A DNA stretch of 64,000 nucleotides, taken from NCBI GenBank assembly GCA_963790715.1, contig CAWBPN010000009.1, forward strand, positions 1-64,000, in the 5' to 3' direction. How positions within the stretch are numbered: position 1 is the stretch's first letter; each line of letters begins with the position of its first letter. The stretch comes from DCFW01 sp963790715. GTDB taxonomy: Bacteria > Bacteroidota > Bacteroidia > Bacteroidales > Bacteroidaceae. The notes under the pieces are model-generated. The model made no database searches and was not told where the DNA came from. It saw only the letters and a program-made list of their open reading frames with translations. The translations under genes were made by a program, and so were the position numbers. Shown piece by piece: positions 8,178 to 17,011 of the stretch.

Positions 8178-9218
8178 ATGACTCTGAATAAAAAAGTAAT
8201 GGAAATTCGGCAGCGGATTAAAGTTAAACCGTCTGCTGTAGATGAGCCTGCAGCTAGTTGGACAGGAGTCGACCTGGTAAATGGAAGGGAAACAAAAACG
8301 CTTACGATAATCTTCAGGAGTGCAGGATGCCGCTGGGGAAAAGCTGGCGGCTGTACTATGTGCGGTTATGTCTATGACTGTGCAAGTGAGCCTCCGACTC
8401 TTGAAGATTACAAAGCGCAGCTTTCAAAAGCGTTGAGGAAAGCTGAAAAGTTTCCGGAGTATATGGTCAAAATCTTTACTTCAGGCAGTTTTCTTGACGA
8501 ACAGGAAGTCCCCCGCGAAGCAAGAGATGCAATATTAAATACTCTTGCCTGTAATCCGGGAGTTATCAAGGTACTTGTAGAAACTCGCCCGAATTTCGTG
8601 ACTGAAGAAAACTTGCTGGATTGCCTCAAGATTTTGAAAAATAAGCCTTTCGAACTGGCGTTTGGACTTGAAACAAGCTCAGACACGATCCGTAAAGATT
8701 CAATAAACAAGGGTTTCTCTTTCAGGGATTTCGTCCGCGCTGCAGAAATCGCAAGAAAGCATGCCATAACCGTAAAAGCTTATCTTCTGCTAAAACCTCC
8801 TTTTCTTTCCGAAAATCAGGCTTTAAAGGACATTATCCGTTCCATAGACAATGTAGCTCCGTACGTTGATACCGTTTCCATTAACCTCTGCAATGTCCAG
8901 AAAGGCACTTTTGTCGAAGCCTTATGGGAAAAGGGACAGTACCGACCCCCATGGCTATGGAGCATCGTAGAAATCCTAAAAAGAGCAAAAGCCGCTCATC
9001 CTGAGCTTCCCCTAATGTCCGATCCAGTCGGTGCCGGCTCAAAGCGTGGCCCTCACAACTGCAAACTCTGCAGTCCGGATGTTGCAGACTCTATCAGGAC
9101 TTTTTCACTCACCCAGAATCCTGCAGACCTCAACAAAGTCGATTGTGAATGTAAAGAGCTCTGGAAAAAAGTCCTTGAACTCGAGGATTTTACATATGGT
9201 ACACCTATTTTGGTATAA
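8178..9218 (+). CDS. Radical SAM enzyme RaSEA, archaeosine synthase subunit
   Basis: An elp3-like radical SAM protein of about 346 residues. It matches the RaSEA family, which works with ArcS to turn preQ0-lysine in tRNA position 15 into archaeosine. The cluster motif is the stretch GCRWGKAGGCTMCGY, with three Cys residues, followed by VYDCASEPP, the family hallmark. I place the start at ATG 8178. A frame with TTG 8133 is open further upstream but lies in the tandem repeat, so it is probably not coding. ATG 8199 is also possible. A C-terminal cluster of Cys residues (HNCKLCSPD and DCECKELW) may bind a second metal site. Confidence 0.85.
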   Translation: MTLNKKVMEIRQRIKVKPSAVDEPAASWTGVDLVNGRETKTLTIIFRSAGCRWGKAGGCTMCGYVYDCASEPPTLEDYKAQLSKALRKAEKFPEYMVKIFTSGSFLDEQEVPREARDAILNTLACNPGVIKVLVETRPNFVTEENLLDCLKILKNKPFELAFGLETSSDTIRKDSINKGFSFRDFVRAAEIARKHAITVKAYLLLKPPFLSENQALKDIIRSIDNVAPYVDTVSINLCNVQKGTFVEALWEKGQYRPPWLWSIVEILKRAKAAHPELPLMSDPVGAGSKRGPHNCKLCSPDVADSIRTFSLTQNPADLNKVDCECKELWKKVLELEDFTYGTPILV

Positions 9219-9245
9219 TAAAACCGCGACCTAAAAAAATCGCGA

Positions 9246-9268
9246 GCTCCCAAATCGCAATTTGGGAT
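9246..9268. terminator. Bidirectional hairpin between RaSEA gene and argB
   Basis: A perfect 8-bp stem TCCCAAAT/ATTTGGGA with loop CGCA (9248-9267) lies between two convergent genes and is followed by an A-run and T-rich flanks. Its core, GCTCCCAAATCGCAATTTGGG, is a compensatory variant of the hairpin in the intergenic repeats at 15995 and 17012. Confidence 0.6.
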
Positions 9269-9292
9269 GGAAAAAAATAACCGTGTTTTCGT

Positions 9293-10183
9293 TTAACTAT
9301 CTGACATGTGGATCATGGTTCCTACTCCGCAGTTCGTAAAGAGCTCAAGAAGCATTGTATGGGAGACACTTCCATTTATTATATGGGCTTTTTCAACTCC
9401 GCCCTTTACTGCCACTGCTGCGCCTCTGATTTTTGGGATCATACCACCTTTTATAACTCCCTCGGCAATGAGAGGATCTATATCATCGAGAGTTATATGG
9501 GAGATGCGGCTGTTAGGGTCTTTCATGTCTCTTAGAAGACCTGATACATCAGTCATCAGGATTAATTTTTTTGCATGTAGGGCTGCGGCAATATCTCCGG
9601 CTACAGTATCAGCGTTAATGTTCAGTGCATTTCCCTGCGCATCTATGGCAATTGGAGAGATTACCGGAATGTAGCCGTTTTGAAGCACGATATTGAGAAT
9701 GTCAGGATTGATCACTTCACTCTCTCCTACCCAGCCGATATCTATTTCTGTTTCAACACCGTCAACAATTACCGTCTTAGTGCCCTGTTTATGGCCAAGG
9801 ATCATTCTTCCGTCATAACCCGTAAGTCCTATGCCCTTACCTCCAAAAACACCAATAAGGGACACTATTTTTGTGTTGATATTCCCGACAAGTACCATCC
9901 TGGCAATTTCCATAGTTTCGTCATCTGTGATACGAAGGCCCTGGACAAACTCAGCTTTTTTACCCATAAGTCCCATTTTTTCGGTAATTTCAGGCCCTCC
10001 TCCGTGCACGATAACAGGTTTGATCCCCACATAGCGCAGGAGCACAACATCTTTTATTATATCTTCCATGATCTGGGGGCTGATAATTGCATTCCCCCCC
10101 ACTTTGATAACCATGATCGATTTGTAGAATTCCTGCATATAAGGCAGGGCTTCAATTAGCACGTTTTCTCTTTTCAGTTCCAT
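9293..10183 (-). CDS. argB: Acetylglutamate kinase
   Basis: A 296-residue amino-acid kinase that phosphorylates N-acetylglutamate in arginine synthesis. The lysine and glycine loop KVGGNA is at residues 27-32, the second loop HGGGPE at 60-65, and the family stretch GKGIGLTGYDG and C-terminal KIRGAAVAVKGGVEKAHI are present. Length is normal. It is transcribed alone, convergent with the RaSEA gene, with a TATA-like element at 10249-10256. Another arginine gene, argH, lies about 20 kb away at 30260. Confidence 0.96.
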   Translation of the reverse strand: MELKRENVLIEALPYMQEFYKSIMVIKVGGNAIISPQIMEDIIKDVVLLRYVGIKPVIVHGGGPEITEKMGLMGKKAEFVQGLRITDDETMEIARMVLVGNINTKIVSLIGVFGGKGIGLTGYDGRMILGHKQGTKTVIVDGVETEIDIGWVGESEVINPDILNIVLQNGYIPVISPIAIDAQGNALNINADTVAGDIAAALHAKKLILMTDVSGLLRDMKDPNSRISHITLDDIDPLIAEGVIKGGMIPKIRGAAVAVKGGVEKAHIINGSVSHTMLLELFTNCGVGTMIHMSDS

Positions 10184-10248
10184 GAGTAGAAATCAGAAAA
10201 TCTGTTTTTAAATTTATCGTTAAATATTTTGATAATAACCAAAAAAAG

Positions 10249-10256
10249 CTATATAA
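10249..10256 (-). promoter_or_regulatory. Archaeal TATA box for argB
   Basis: The minus strand reads TTATATAG about 66 bases upstream of the argB ATG, consistent with box A and a leader of about 40 bases. Confidence 0.45.
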
Positions 10257-10403
10257 GAAGCTCTAATATGCATTTAGGAAAAGTGTTGAGAAATAAGCTA
10301 GCCCGGAAGTACTAAAATTAATGTCGTTCCAGGCAAATTCCGTATCTGATAATCGAAATAAAAAAGAAAGAACCCAATTTTAAGGGCATACTGGTAATAT
10401 ATT

Positions 10404-10688
10404 TTATTCAATTCTTTCTATTTTCTCTTTCTTGACAAAGGGTTTGCTGATTTCCTCCGGCATCCAGTCAGGCCTGTTTTTTGGGGCTTCGACAAGTTCT
10501 TTCCATGCCTTGAAAATGTGCACCTTCTTTGTCCCGCGTTCCCTTAGGCGGATGATCTCCGGTTTGGACTTTGTCCCTTCACCACGGTTTGCAGCTTTTA
10601 GAGCTGCCTGTCGAGGCTGTTTTCCTGTAAAAACTCCGTGCTCATTGCCTTCTTCGTCTCGTAAAACAAAATTTCTTGTGTTGGACAT
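10404..10688 (-). CDS. Chromosomal protein MC1
   Basis: A 94-residue basic DNA-bending protein that is the main chromatin protein of Methanosarcina. The sequence is an almost textbook MC1: it starts MSNTRNFVLRDEEGNEHG, has the central RQAALKAANRG and RERGTKKVHIFKAWKE, and ends near KPFVKKEKIE. The start is the ATG at 10688, because the known mature protein starts SNTRN and GAGGTGA lies just upstream. An earlier in-frame ATG is rejected. It is monocistronic with a strong TATA box at 10736-10745. This gene alone points firmly to Methanosarcinales. Confidence 0.97.
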   Translation of the reverse strand: MSNTRNFVLRDEEGNEHGVFTGKQPRQAALKAANRGEGTKSKPEIIRLRERGTKKVHIFKAWKELVEAPKNRPDWMPEEISKPFVKKEKIERIE

Positions 10689-10735
10689 AAAGGTCACCTC
10701 GCAAATGTATTGCTAGACACTGATTATGTTTTAAA

Positions 10736-10745
10736 GTATATAAAA
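10736..10745 (-). promoter_or_regulatory. Archaeal TATA box for the MC1 gene
   Basis: The minus strand reads TTTTATATAC about 48 bases before the MC1 start codon. This is a strong box A and predicts a leader of about 25 bases, as expected for a highly expressed chromatin gene. Confidence 0.6.
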
Positions 10746-10971
10746 GCTTTCTTCAGATGTTGTCTAGGGTTGTTGGTTTATCAGATTTGACCTTCTTTTT
10801 TATGGGGTATACATCGAAAGATTTTAAATACTGTTGGTGAAATGGGAAATATTTAAATATTTATATCTTGTTAGAAATAAAGTTCAAAGTATTTTTCTGG
10901 CATTGAATTTTAGATACTATGAAAATCCTGAACATTATAACATTTGGAAAAGATCTTAAAAAACATAAGCT

Positions 10972-11175
10972 TTACATGCTATAACCTCTTATGATTATAT
11001 TTAGTCGTTCACTAAAAGTGATTGATTCTTGACACCCGACTTCTGTAATAAGGCTGAAGAATCTATTTTCATTGATAATATCGATGGGATACAGCTTTCC
11101 GGGGGTGCGAGAAAAGAACGACTGAAGAATTACATCAAACTCCCCGGAATATGATATACCAACAACCAAGAACAC
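10972..11175 (-). pseudogene. Possible remnant of a SIR2-like protein
   Basis: A 67-codon minus frame beginning at a GTG contains VVGISYSGEFDVILQSFF, which resembles the late Rossmann-fold strand (VIGYSG-D-D) of SIR2-like proteins, then reads to a stop. It has no upstream domain, no clear ribosome-binding site and no neighbours on its strand, so it is at most a C-terminal fragment. The surrounding 10698-11263 holds no other gene. Confidence 0.3.
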
Positions 11176-11263
11176 CTATATTTTTCCAAATGTGGTAATA
11201 AATTTGTGCTTATTAAAATTATTCTACAACTCAAAGATTCATCTTTTCACGGATTTGGTTAAC

Positions 11264-12223
11264 ATGGAAAATTGCACCTTTAACCTCCCAGACGTCCAGG
11301 CTGGCAAACCAAGTGTAGCTATCAATCTTACGCGTGTTGGGGTAACAAATATGAAAAAACTTGTTGAGATCAAACGTAAAGACAAACGTCCTGTTGTGCT
11401 GATCTCAACTTTTGACGTTTTTGTTGACTTGCCATCCGACCGGAAGGGCGCAAATCTGTCACGGAATTTCGAAGCCGTAGATGAAGTTCTGGAAAAAGTG
11501 CTCAGCACGCCTGTATATGAAATTGAACAGCTTTGCAGTGATATCGCACATAATCTGCTTGGTCGACATGAATATGCCAATCAAGCTGAAGTCCGAATGA
11601 AAAGCGAATATATGATCAGGCGAGCATCCCCAGCAACAGGAATCAAATGTCAGGAAGTCGTAAACATATTTGCCGAGGCATCAGCAGTAAGAGGGCATGG
11701 AGACAAAGACTACTTTGATGTAAAGAAGCTCATCGGGGCGGAGGTTGTAGGAATGACTGCCTGTCCTTGCGCTCAGGAAATTATGAGAGACCAGGCCGCA
11801 ACTGAACTTTCCAAACTTGGAGTTGATAATGGAACAATTATAAAATTTTTAGAAAAAGTTCCCATGGCTACACATAATCAGCGCGGAAGAGGCATGATCT
11901 CAATCAAAGTAGCCCACGATTTTGATGTTTCCCTCGAAAGTATAATCAATATCATTGAGCGTTCAATGAGTTCCAGCGTGTATGAAGTCCTGAAACGCGC
12001 CGACGAAAAAGTTGTTGTGGAAACTGCTCACAAGAACCCGAAGTTTGTGGAGGACTGTGTAAGAACTATGGCTGACAATGTTGTAAAAGAGTTTCCTGAC
12101 CTGCCCGACAATGCAGTGATCACCATCAAACAGACCAACGAAGAAAGTATCCACAGACACAATGCTTTTGCTGAAAGGATTGCTCTCATGGGAGACCTCA
12201 AGATGGAAATTTGTCAAGGTTAA
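11264..12223 (+). CDS. mptA: GTP cyclohydrolase MptA
   Basis: A 319-residue type IB (FolE2-like) cyclohydrolase that converts GTP to 7,8-dihydroneopterin cyclic phosphate, the first step of methanopterin synthesis. The conserved Cys stretch VGMTACPCAQEIM, the HNQRGRGMI segment and the C-terminal RHNAFAERI are visible. The start is set at ATG 11264 (MENCTFNLPDVQ), where family similarity begins. Upstream codons in the same frame are not conserved-looking. The archaeal enzyme depends on Fe(II). It is monocistronic. Confidence 0.93.
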   Translation: MENCTFNLPDVQAGKPSVAINLTRVGVTNMKKLVEIKRKDKRPVVLISTFDVFVDLPSDRKGANLSRNFEAVDEVLEKVLSTPVYEIEQLCSDIAHNLLGRHEYANQAEVRMKSEYMIRRASPATGIKCQEVVNIFAEASAVRGHGDKDYFDVKKLIGAEVVGMTACPCAQEIMRDQAATELSKLGVDNGTIIKFLEKVPMATHNQRGRGMISIKVAHDFDVSLESIINIIERSMSSSVYEVLKRADEKVVVETAHKNPKFVEDCVRTMADNVVKEFPDLPDNAVITIKQTNEESIHRHNAFAERIALMGDLKMEICQG

Positions 12224-12477
12224 AATTCAGTAATTATTATTTTATTATTTAATTTTTAGTTGCATTTTTATATTTTGTGGTTTTATATTTTATTATTTTT
12301 TATCGAATTTTATTATTTTTAAACAAAAATGCTTGACAATTCTACAGTTCTCTGTAGTTAACACATAAACTATAATTAGAGGGCTGAATAAACTATAAAA
12401 ACGGATAATTTGAACTAATAATATGAGGAAGACTACAGGGCCAGTTTAGTGTTCTGCAAAGTCTCCGAGGTGAGAGC

Positions 12478-12804
12478 ATGGCTGAAGCAGAAGAAATCAC
12501 AGCGGTAGGAAGGAATGAAAAAATCATTAAAACCGGAGATATTGTCAAATACATTAATAGCGACACCGTAAGCCGCGTGATAGATCTCAAAAAAGATGAG
12601 CAGGGTAAAGTATGGGCTCTACTTGAGAGTACCAATCTCTGGTACAGGGATGAAACCCTGGAGCCTACTGTAACTAAAACTAAAGAGCAGGAAGAAGAAG
12701 AGAAGCTTACTCCGGAGGAATTGGAGGAAAAATTCAGGAAATTGAGAGAAACAATGCAAACATTCGATCTCGGAAAAGCGGGAGGAGGAGGAGCAGGAGG
12801 TTAA
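12478..12804 (+). CDS. DUF2098 protein
   Basis: A 108-residue protein. Residues about 15-60 form the small beta-rich DUF2098 domain (KTGDIVKYINSDTVSRVIDL followed by an LW-YRDETLEP segment), a family I know mainly from methanogens. A charged Glu/Lys coiled coil follows, then a Gly-rich tail (GKAGGGGAGG). GAGGTGAGAGC precedes the ATG. It converges with the methanogenesis marker 14 gene and ends 11 bp from it. Function is unknown. The KOW-like first domain suggests a binding or assembly role. Confidence 0.8.
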   Translation: MAEAEEITAVGRNEKIIKTGDIVKYINSDTVSRVIDLKKDEQGKVWALLESTNLWYRDETLEPTVTKTKEQEEEEKLTPEELEEKFRKLRETMQTFDLGKAGGGGAGG

Positions 12805-12814
12805 TTTCCTGCCT

Positions 12815-14248
12815 TCATTTTGCCTGCAGTTTTTTTCGTTGTGCAAGAATGCAATGCCCTCCATGCCTGCCGCCTAGAGGGCTTTTTGGCGATCCCAGTG
12901 AGTTCATGCAGCGTGCCATTACAGCTGCACCTCTTGCAAGCCCGTCATCTGCAAAAACAACCCTTTCATCGATTTTAGGAGCAATGCCCATTTTATCCAG
13001 ACACTCGAGAATAAGTTTAGGTTTATTCCCGGTAATGCCTGCCCTCCCGGTAATCCCGATAGTTGTGTCTTCAAAAACAAGTTTCTCTTCTTTTGCAACC
13101 TTAATTAGCCTGCAGGTTACCTCTGCCATTACCTCATCAATGACAGCATAAACGACCTGAAGTCCATGATTCTTAGAGATTTCCATACCAATAGCACTGA
13201 GCTTACCCATATCACTGCCATTTTTCCCTACATCGCACCCTATAAGTGTAACGCCGATCTCATCAGCTGCATCCGGTCTTACAGGCACGCTCCCATAATG
13301 CATCCTATCTTTTGGGACCCTTTCTATAATAATAAGGTCCTGTATGCGCTTTGCATACGATTCGATTGCTTTAGCCTTTAATTTCAAGGTAAGAAACGAG
13401 GGAGGCTTCTCTTTCTCAAAAACCTCAAGAGCAGTTCCTAATTTTGAATCCACAATTTTTGAACCCCGGACAATTGCATCCGGAATTGCGCCTGCGTAAC
13501 CGCAGAAGTTCCCGATGGTTTTTGCATATGGCTGGTCCTGGCTTGTGATCCTTCCGTCGAGAGTCGTACCAAAGTCAATTGAAATGCAGGGGTTTCTGAA
13601 ATCAACATCCGTAAGTTGGGCAGCCTCTTTAATCCCTGCCGTTGCAAGCTCTCCTTCCATCTCATTTGCAACAACTTCAACGCCAGTCGAACCTATCGGC
13701 GGCATTACTCCGGCTACGGCTCCGTCAAAGATCACATCTTCGAGTTTGCTGAATTTCTGAAGCTTCTTGCAGATGTTCGCAATTGACATAGGAGGGGTCA
13801 TATTCCTTGGCGGCACTCCAGCCATAAGGCAGCCGTCTGCCAGAGCTTTAATGAATTCCCCAACCTCTTCAGGGGTATCAAAACCTGCAACAACACCCGT
13901 AGAACGCACTACAAAATCAAGGTCTGTTTTTATGTCCAGGTTAGCTTCTCTCAGGGACTCGGTCAGAGTGCTGCGCACCAGTTCCGAAACAGCTTCACGT
14001 GTGAGCTCCACTCCAGTGAGCGTTTTCCCGAACACGGCCTCTCCGGGTTTTGGAGGACGAACATCCCTGGTCATCCGAACGACCTTACTTACGATGTGGG
14101 TCCTGCAAGTTTCCATATTTGTAGCTGTAAGAATACATTTGGTTGTAGTATTTCCGACTTCTACGGAAGCCACGATAAAGAAAGGTTTTGACTTAAGATC
14201 AATCAACCGTACCTGAGGAGACTCTGTAATTCTTGGTTTCAAAGCCAT
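12815..14248 (-). CDS. Methanogenesis marker 14 protein
   Basis: A 477-residue ASKHA-type (actin/Hsp70 ATPase fold) protein of the methanogenesis marker 14 family, found in methanogens and thought to help maintain the methanogenic machinery. Visible are the phosphate-1-like EVGNTTTKCILT near the N-terminus, SIDFGTTLDGRI and IGVTLIGCDVGKNGSDMG in the middle, and GITGRAGITGNKP near the C-terminus. The start is ATG 14248, with AAGGAAC just upstream. An open frame continues 34 codons further but lacks support. The C-terminus is rich in Gly, His and Cys (GGRHGGHC). The exact reaction is not known. Confidence 0.9.
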   Translation of the reverse strand: MALKPRITESPQVRLIDLKSKPFFIVASVEVGNTTTKCILTATNMETCRTHIVSKVVRMTRDVRPPKPGEAVFGKTLTGVELTREAVSELVRSTLTESLREANLDIKTDLDFVVRSTGVVAGFDTPEEVGEFIKALADGCLMAGVPPRNMTPPMSIANICKKLQKFSKLEDVIFDGAVAGVMPPIGSTGVEVVANEMEGELATAGIKEAAQLTDVDFRNPCISIDFGTTLDGRITSQDQPYAKTIGNFCGYAGAIPDAIVRGSKIVDSKLGTALEVFEKEKPPSFLTLKLKAKAIESYAKRIQDLIIIERVPKDRMHYGSVPVRPDAADEIGVTLIGCDVGKNGSDMGKLSAIGMEISKNHGLQVVYAVIDEVMAEVTCRLIKVAKEEKLVFEDTTIGITGRAGITGNKPKLILECLDKMGIAPKIDERVVFADDGLARGAAVMARCMNSLGSPKSPLGGRHGGHCILAQRKKLQAK

Positions 14249-14350
14249 TTTTAGTTCCTTCTTGAGAATGTATGCGTAAGTGAATCTGGAGATGATTATT
14301 TGGAAGCTTCTCCCAAACAATTCAAATTCATTCAATAGCGTTTGAATCAA

Positions 14351-15205
14351 AGCACATTAATTAACAAGTCTAAGCTTAGAATCAATACCAGCATTTGAGT
14401 TATTTGAAAAATTTCTCAAAATTTATAAAAATGTCAGACAAAAACATATTTGTCGAAGGTTTAAGGCAATATTAAACAAAGTCTATAAAATCTTTGCTAA
14501 AATATTCCATATGGACACTTGAGCTTTCAATTGCTCCCGCGTTCAGATTTTCGATCTGTATTTTGTTCACTTTTATTTATATATTATTGAAGGAAGCACA
14601 ATCAGATGAAGCAGCCATTAAAATCTTCATGCTTATAATTACATCGCAACTCCCAGAAATCAGCAATTTTCTTATCTGAAGCGCAATTCGGGTGAAGAAT
14701 ACTTCGGGCATTAGATACTGAGCCACGCCGAAGTTCTGCAAAATTAGGAATGTAAATCCTTAATTTGAGCCTATCCAAAAAGTGTCATAAATTCGAAGAG
14801 AATACAAAAAACTTCCCTCCACGCCCGCATGATCACGAAGTGAGCAGATAATTGGGTCAGTCACTGGTAAAAAATACAAGCGGCAGTGATAATATAATGA
14901 TAATAACGTTGCAATGATGGTAAATTAAAGTATAAGTAGCTCAAAAATCTACTTTGAATATATACTCAGATATACAGATCTAAGTGACTTTCATAAAGTT
15001 TCAACTTTAACTTTTCGGATAGGCTTTAAGGCATTTAAATGGGCTATCAAGCTAACCTTGAGGTTAATATTTCAATATAAAATTTCGTTAATTTTTCACA
15101 TTTAGAAAAGCAAAGGCCGTTTGCTTCGCAAACGTGACAAGACAGGTCAAGTAAAGTAGTGCAGTTGCCTGTTTTTTCTAACACTTTTGTCCATATCGGT
15201 TTTAT
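14351..15205. other. Intergenic region, no gene seen
   Basis: About 850 bases between mmp14 and the acylphosphatase gene. All frames are short. A TATA-like TTTATAAATTT on the minus strand near 14425 could serve mmp14. GAAGCGCAATTCGGG near 14679 resembles part of the dispersed hairpin repeat found downstream. Confidence 0.5.
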
Positions 15206-15266
15206 AGTCCCCTTGAGAAAGCGCAGCGCCCGAAAAGGATACCTTGCTACCGGAGCGGAACTAGGG
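15206..15266. repeat. Dispersed intergenic repeat, copy 1 (divergent)
   Basis: AGTCCCCTTGAGAAAGCGCA, followed by a GCC-GAAAAGGA segment and a CTACCGGAGCGGAACTAGGG-like half. It matches the same consensus as copies at 15995 and 17012, with several changes. It lies immediately upstream of the acylphosphatase gene. Confidence 0.75.
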
Positions 15267-15309
15267 AAAAGAACAAGCTATATATTCTCTCAAGAAAAAT
15301 TAGGTTACA

Positions 15310-15696
15310 ATGGAGAAACGTGCAGAGATTATAATTTACGGTCGAGTCCAAAGAGCGGGTTTCAGGGATTACATTGATGAGATTGCTTTTGATTTGAATC
15401 TTAATGGATATGTTAAAAACCTTGAGGATGGAACTGTTCAGGTTGTCTGTGAGGGTCGAGAAGACTTCATTAGTGAATTGCTTGACAGAGTTAACATCGT
15501 TCAATATCCCATCCGTGTAGAAAATATAGAAGTGACCTATAAAAAGCCAACAGGCGAGTATAAAACTTTTGAGATTATCAGAGACGAAGACCTGACTGCG
15601 GCCACATATGAAAGAATGGACGCAGCTGTGAGATATATGAGAGAAATGAACTCAAACCTCGGGAATAAAATCGATCAAAACAGTTTAAGAAATTAG
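15310..15696 (+). CDS. Acylphosphatase, probably frameshifted at its end
   Basis: Residues 1-90 are a complete acylphosphatase domain, which hydrolyses carboxyl-phosphate bonds. The phosphate-binding GRVQRAGFR with catalytic Arg and the GYVKNLEDGTVQV segment with catalytic Asn are present. After the domain the protein enters a helical stretch (YMREMNSNLGNKIDQN) and stops at 15696. The next frame downstream continues with matching helical repeats (MNSSLGQKM and SNKIDQ), so the natural protein probably has a longer coiled-coil tail and one base is gained or lost near 15680. Confidence 0.85.
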   Translation: MEKRAEIIIYGRVQRAGFRDYIDEIAFDLNLNGYVKNLEDGTVQVVCEGREDFISELLDRVNIVQYPIRVENIEVTYKKPTGEYKTFEIIRDEDLTAATYERMDAAVRYMREMNSNLGNKIDQNSLRN

Positions 15697-15707
15697 GAAT
15701 TAGAGAG

Positions 15708-15896
15708 ATGAACTCAAGCCTGGGCCAGAAAATGAATGTGATCAGCAATAAAATAGATCAAAGCAGGACAGAGATTACATCAGAAATACGACTTAATAGG
15801 GATGATTTCAGGTCTCATCTTGATGAGAGAATTACTAACATAGAACGTGAACTGACTCTAATAAAAGAAAAAGTAATGCCTTCAAAAGATTTTTGA
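15708..15896 (+). pseudogene. Detached coiled-coil tail of the acylphosphatase
   Basis: A 62-codon frame whose start repeats the end of the preceding protein (MNSSLGQKM against MNSNLGNK, then NKIDQ in both) and continues as a heptad-like coiled coil to KEKVMPSKDF. It lies in a different frame 11 bases after the acylphosphatase stop and has no separate ribosome-binding site of quality. The simplest reading is one gene split by an indel. A separate small protein is possible but less likely. Confidence 0.55.
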
Positions 15897-15994
15897 GTAC
15901 AAAGATTTAGTGAAGACAAAAATTCTTTTTTGGTGTATTATTTATCCTAACATTTCCGAATTTTCCTCTGTTTTTCTATCTTCCCCTGTTTTTA

Positions 15995-16084
15995 AGTCCT
16001 CTTGAGGGAGCGCAGCGACCGAAAAGGACACCGTGCTCCCGAAGCGCAACTCGGGAAGCGCAACTCGGGAAGCGCAACTCGAGG
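15995..16084. repeat. Dispersed intergenic repeat, copy 2, with a 3x14-bp array
   Basis: The first half, AGTCCTCTTGAGGGAGCGCA through GAAAAGGAC, can fold as a hairpin closed by GTCCT/AGGAC. The second half is GTGCTCCC followed by three tandem copies of GAAGCGCAACTCGG at 16041-16082. It lies between the acylphosphatase tail and the convergent osmC gene and could act as a terminator. Confidence 0.85.
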
Positions 16085-16092
16085 CTGCAGAT

Positions 16093-16639
16093 CTATACTT
16101 TAGTCACTTCTTTCAACACAATTTCCGGAATGATTGCAGTAGTCAAACAATAATAACATGGACAGCGCTGTTTCGTAATTTCCTTAAATCTCCCAAGTTC
16201 TTCCCGGCTCATTCCGGAGTCAACCATAATCTCGAATTTTATACTTTCGTAGATAGGAATTGCAGGTTCCTGAAAAAATCCAAAGCTTGCACTTAGATTC
16301 ATATCAGCCTTGACCTTTATCTTAAACTGGTCGAGTACCATTCCTTCCATAGCAGTCCATTTGGCAAAAGTGGCTGCAAAACACGCTGCAATTCCATAAA
16401 GGGCATATTGGACTGGATTGGGTGCAGTTCCTCCACCTCCGAAGGAAATGGGTTCATCCGATTGAATCAAGAACTTTCCACCTTTTTCGAGATTCATGTT
16501 TGCAGAAAATTGGGGCCCTGTTTTTCCTATCTCCCAGTTCCCCTCAAATTCAATTACTTTTTTTGTTTTTGAAGGATCAATTTCTTGCTTCGTTAAGAGT
16601 TTCGTTAAATCGATCTACTTCTACTCTGTTTATTATCAT
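16093..16639 (-). pseudogene. OsmC-family protein gene with a frameshift near its start
   Basis: OsmC proteins are thiol peroxidases or hydrolases acting on organic peroxides. From ATG 16639, with GGAG upstream, the frame reads about 20 codons (MIINRVEVDRFNETLNEARN) and hits TGA at 16577-16579. Removing one T near 16580 joins it to DPSKTKKVIEFEGNW, an ATG at 16497 and the rest of the OsmC fold (SFGGGGTAPNPVQYALYGIA, with a later CPCYYCL stretch holding Cys). The C-terminal 134 residues alone are open from 16497. Either the gene is freshly inactivated or the base is a sequencing error. Confidence 0.75.
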
Positions 16640-17011
16640 CTTATATTTCTCCTTTTAAAGTAATTTTTGTGAATTTGAGATTTCTGAATCATTTCAGAGA
16701 CTTTTTATAAGCTAATTTGTGAAATGGAGAATCAACAAAGTTTTTATTTACAAATTTAAGAATATTGCTGCAAAATAATATTTATTATCAATATAAAAAT
16801 GATCGAAATTGAATGTAGCAGAAGAAGATGTTAGGATTAAAGATAGCTGAACATTTATCAGATCATAATCTAATCAGGTACACTTTACTTTTAACTTAAA
16901 GGAAAATTAGACAAAAGAATTTTAAAAATTTATTTGAGAGCACGGAATGACAAGGTTGAAACTCTTTTCAGCGGAAAAAGCAGAAAAACCTATAAATTGT
17001 GGACGTAACCC
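16640..17011. other. Intergenic region, no gene seen
   Basis: About 370 AT-rich bases between the divergent osmC gene and the third repeat copy. No coding frame or RNA gene is recognised. Confidence 0.5.

Noticed and set aside
9680..10159. 159-codon plus frame opposite argB
   Set aside because: It lies wholly within argB on the other strand, and its sequence has no domain-like features.
10246..10400. Possible small RNA between argB and mc1
   Set aside because: A TATA-like element exists in the plus direction too, but no conserved fold or terminator is visible.
13767..14216. 149-codon plus frame opposite mmp14
   Set aside because: It is antisense to a conserved gene with a Ser/Thr/Arg-rich composition typical of shadow frames.
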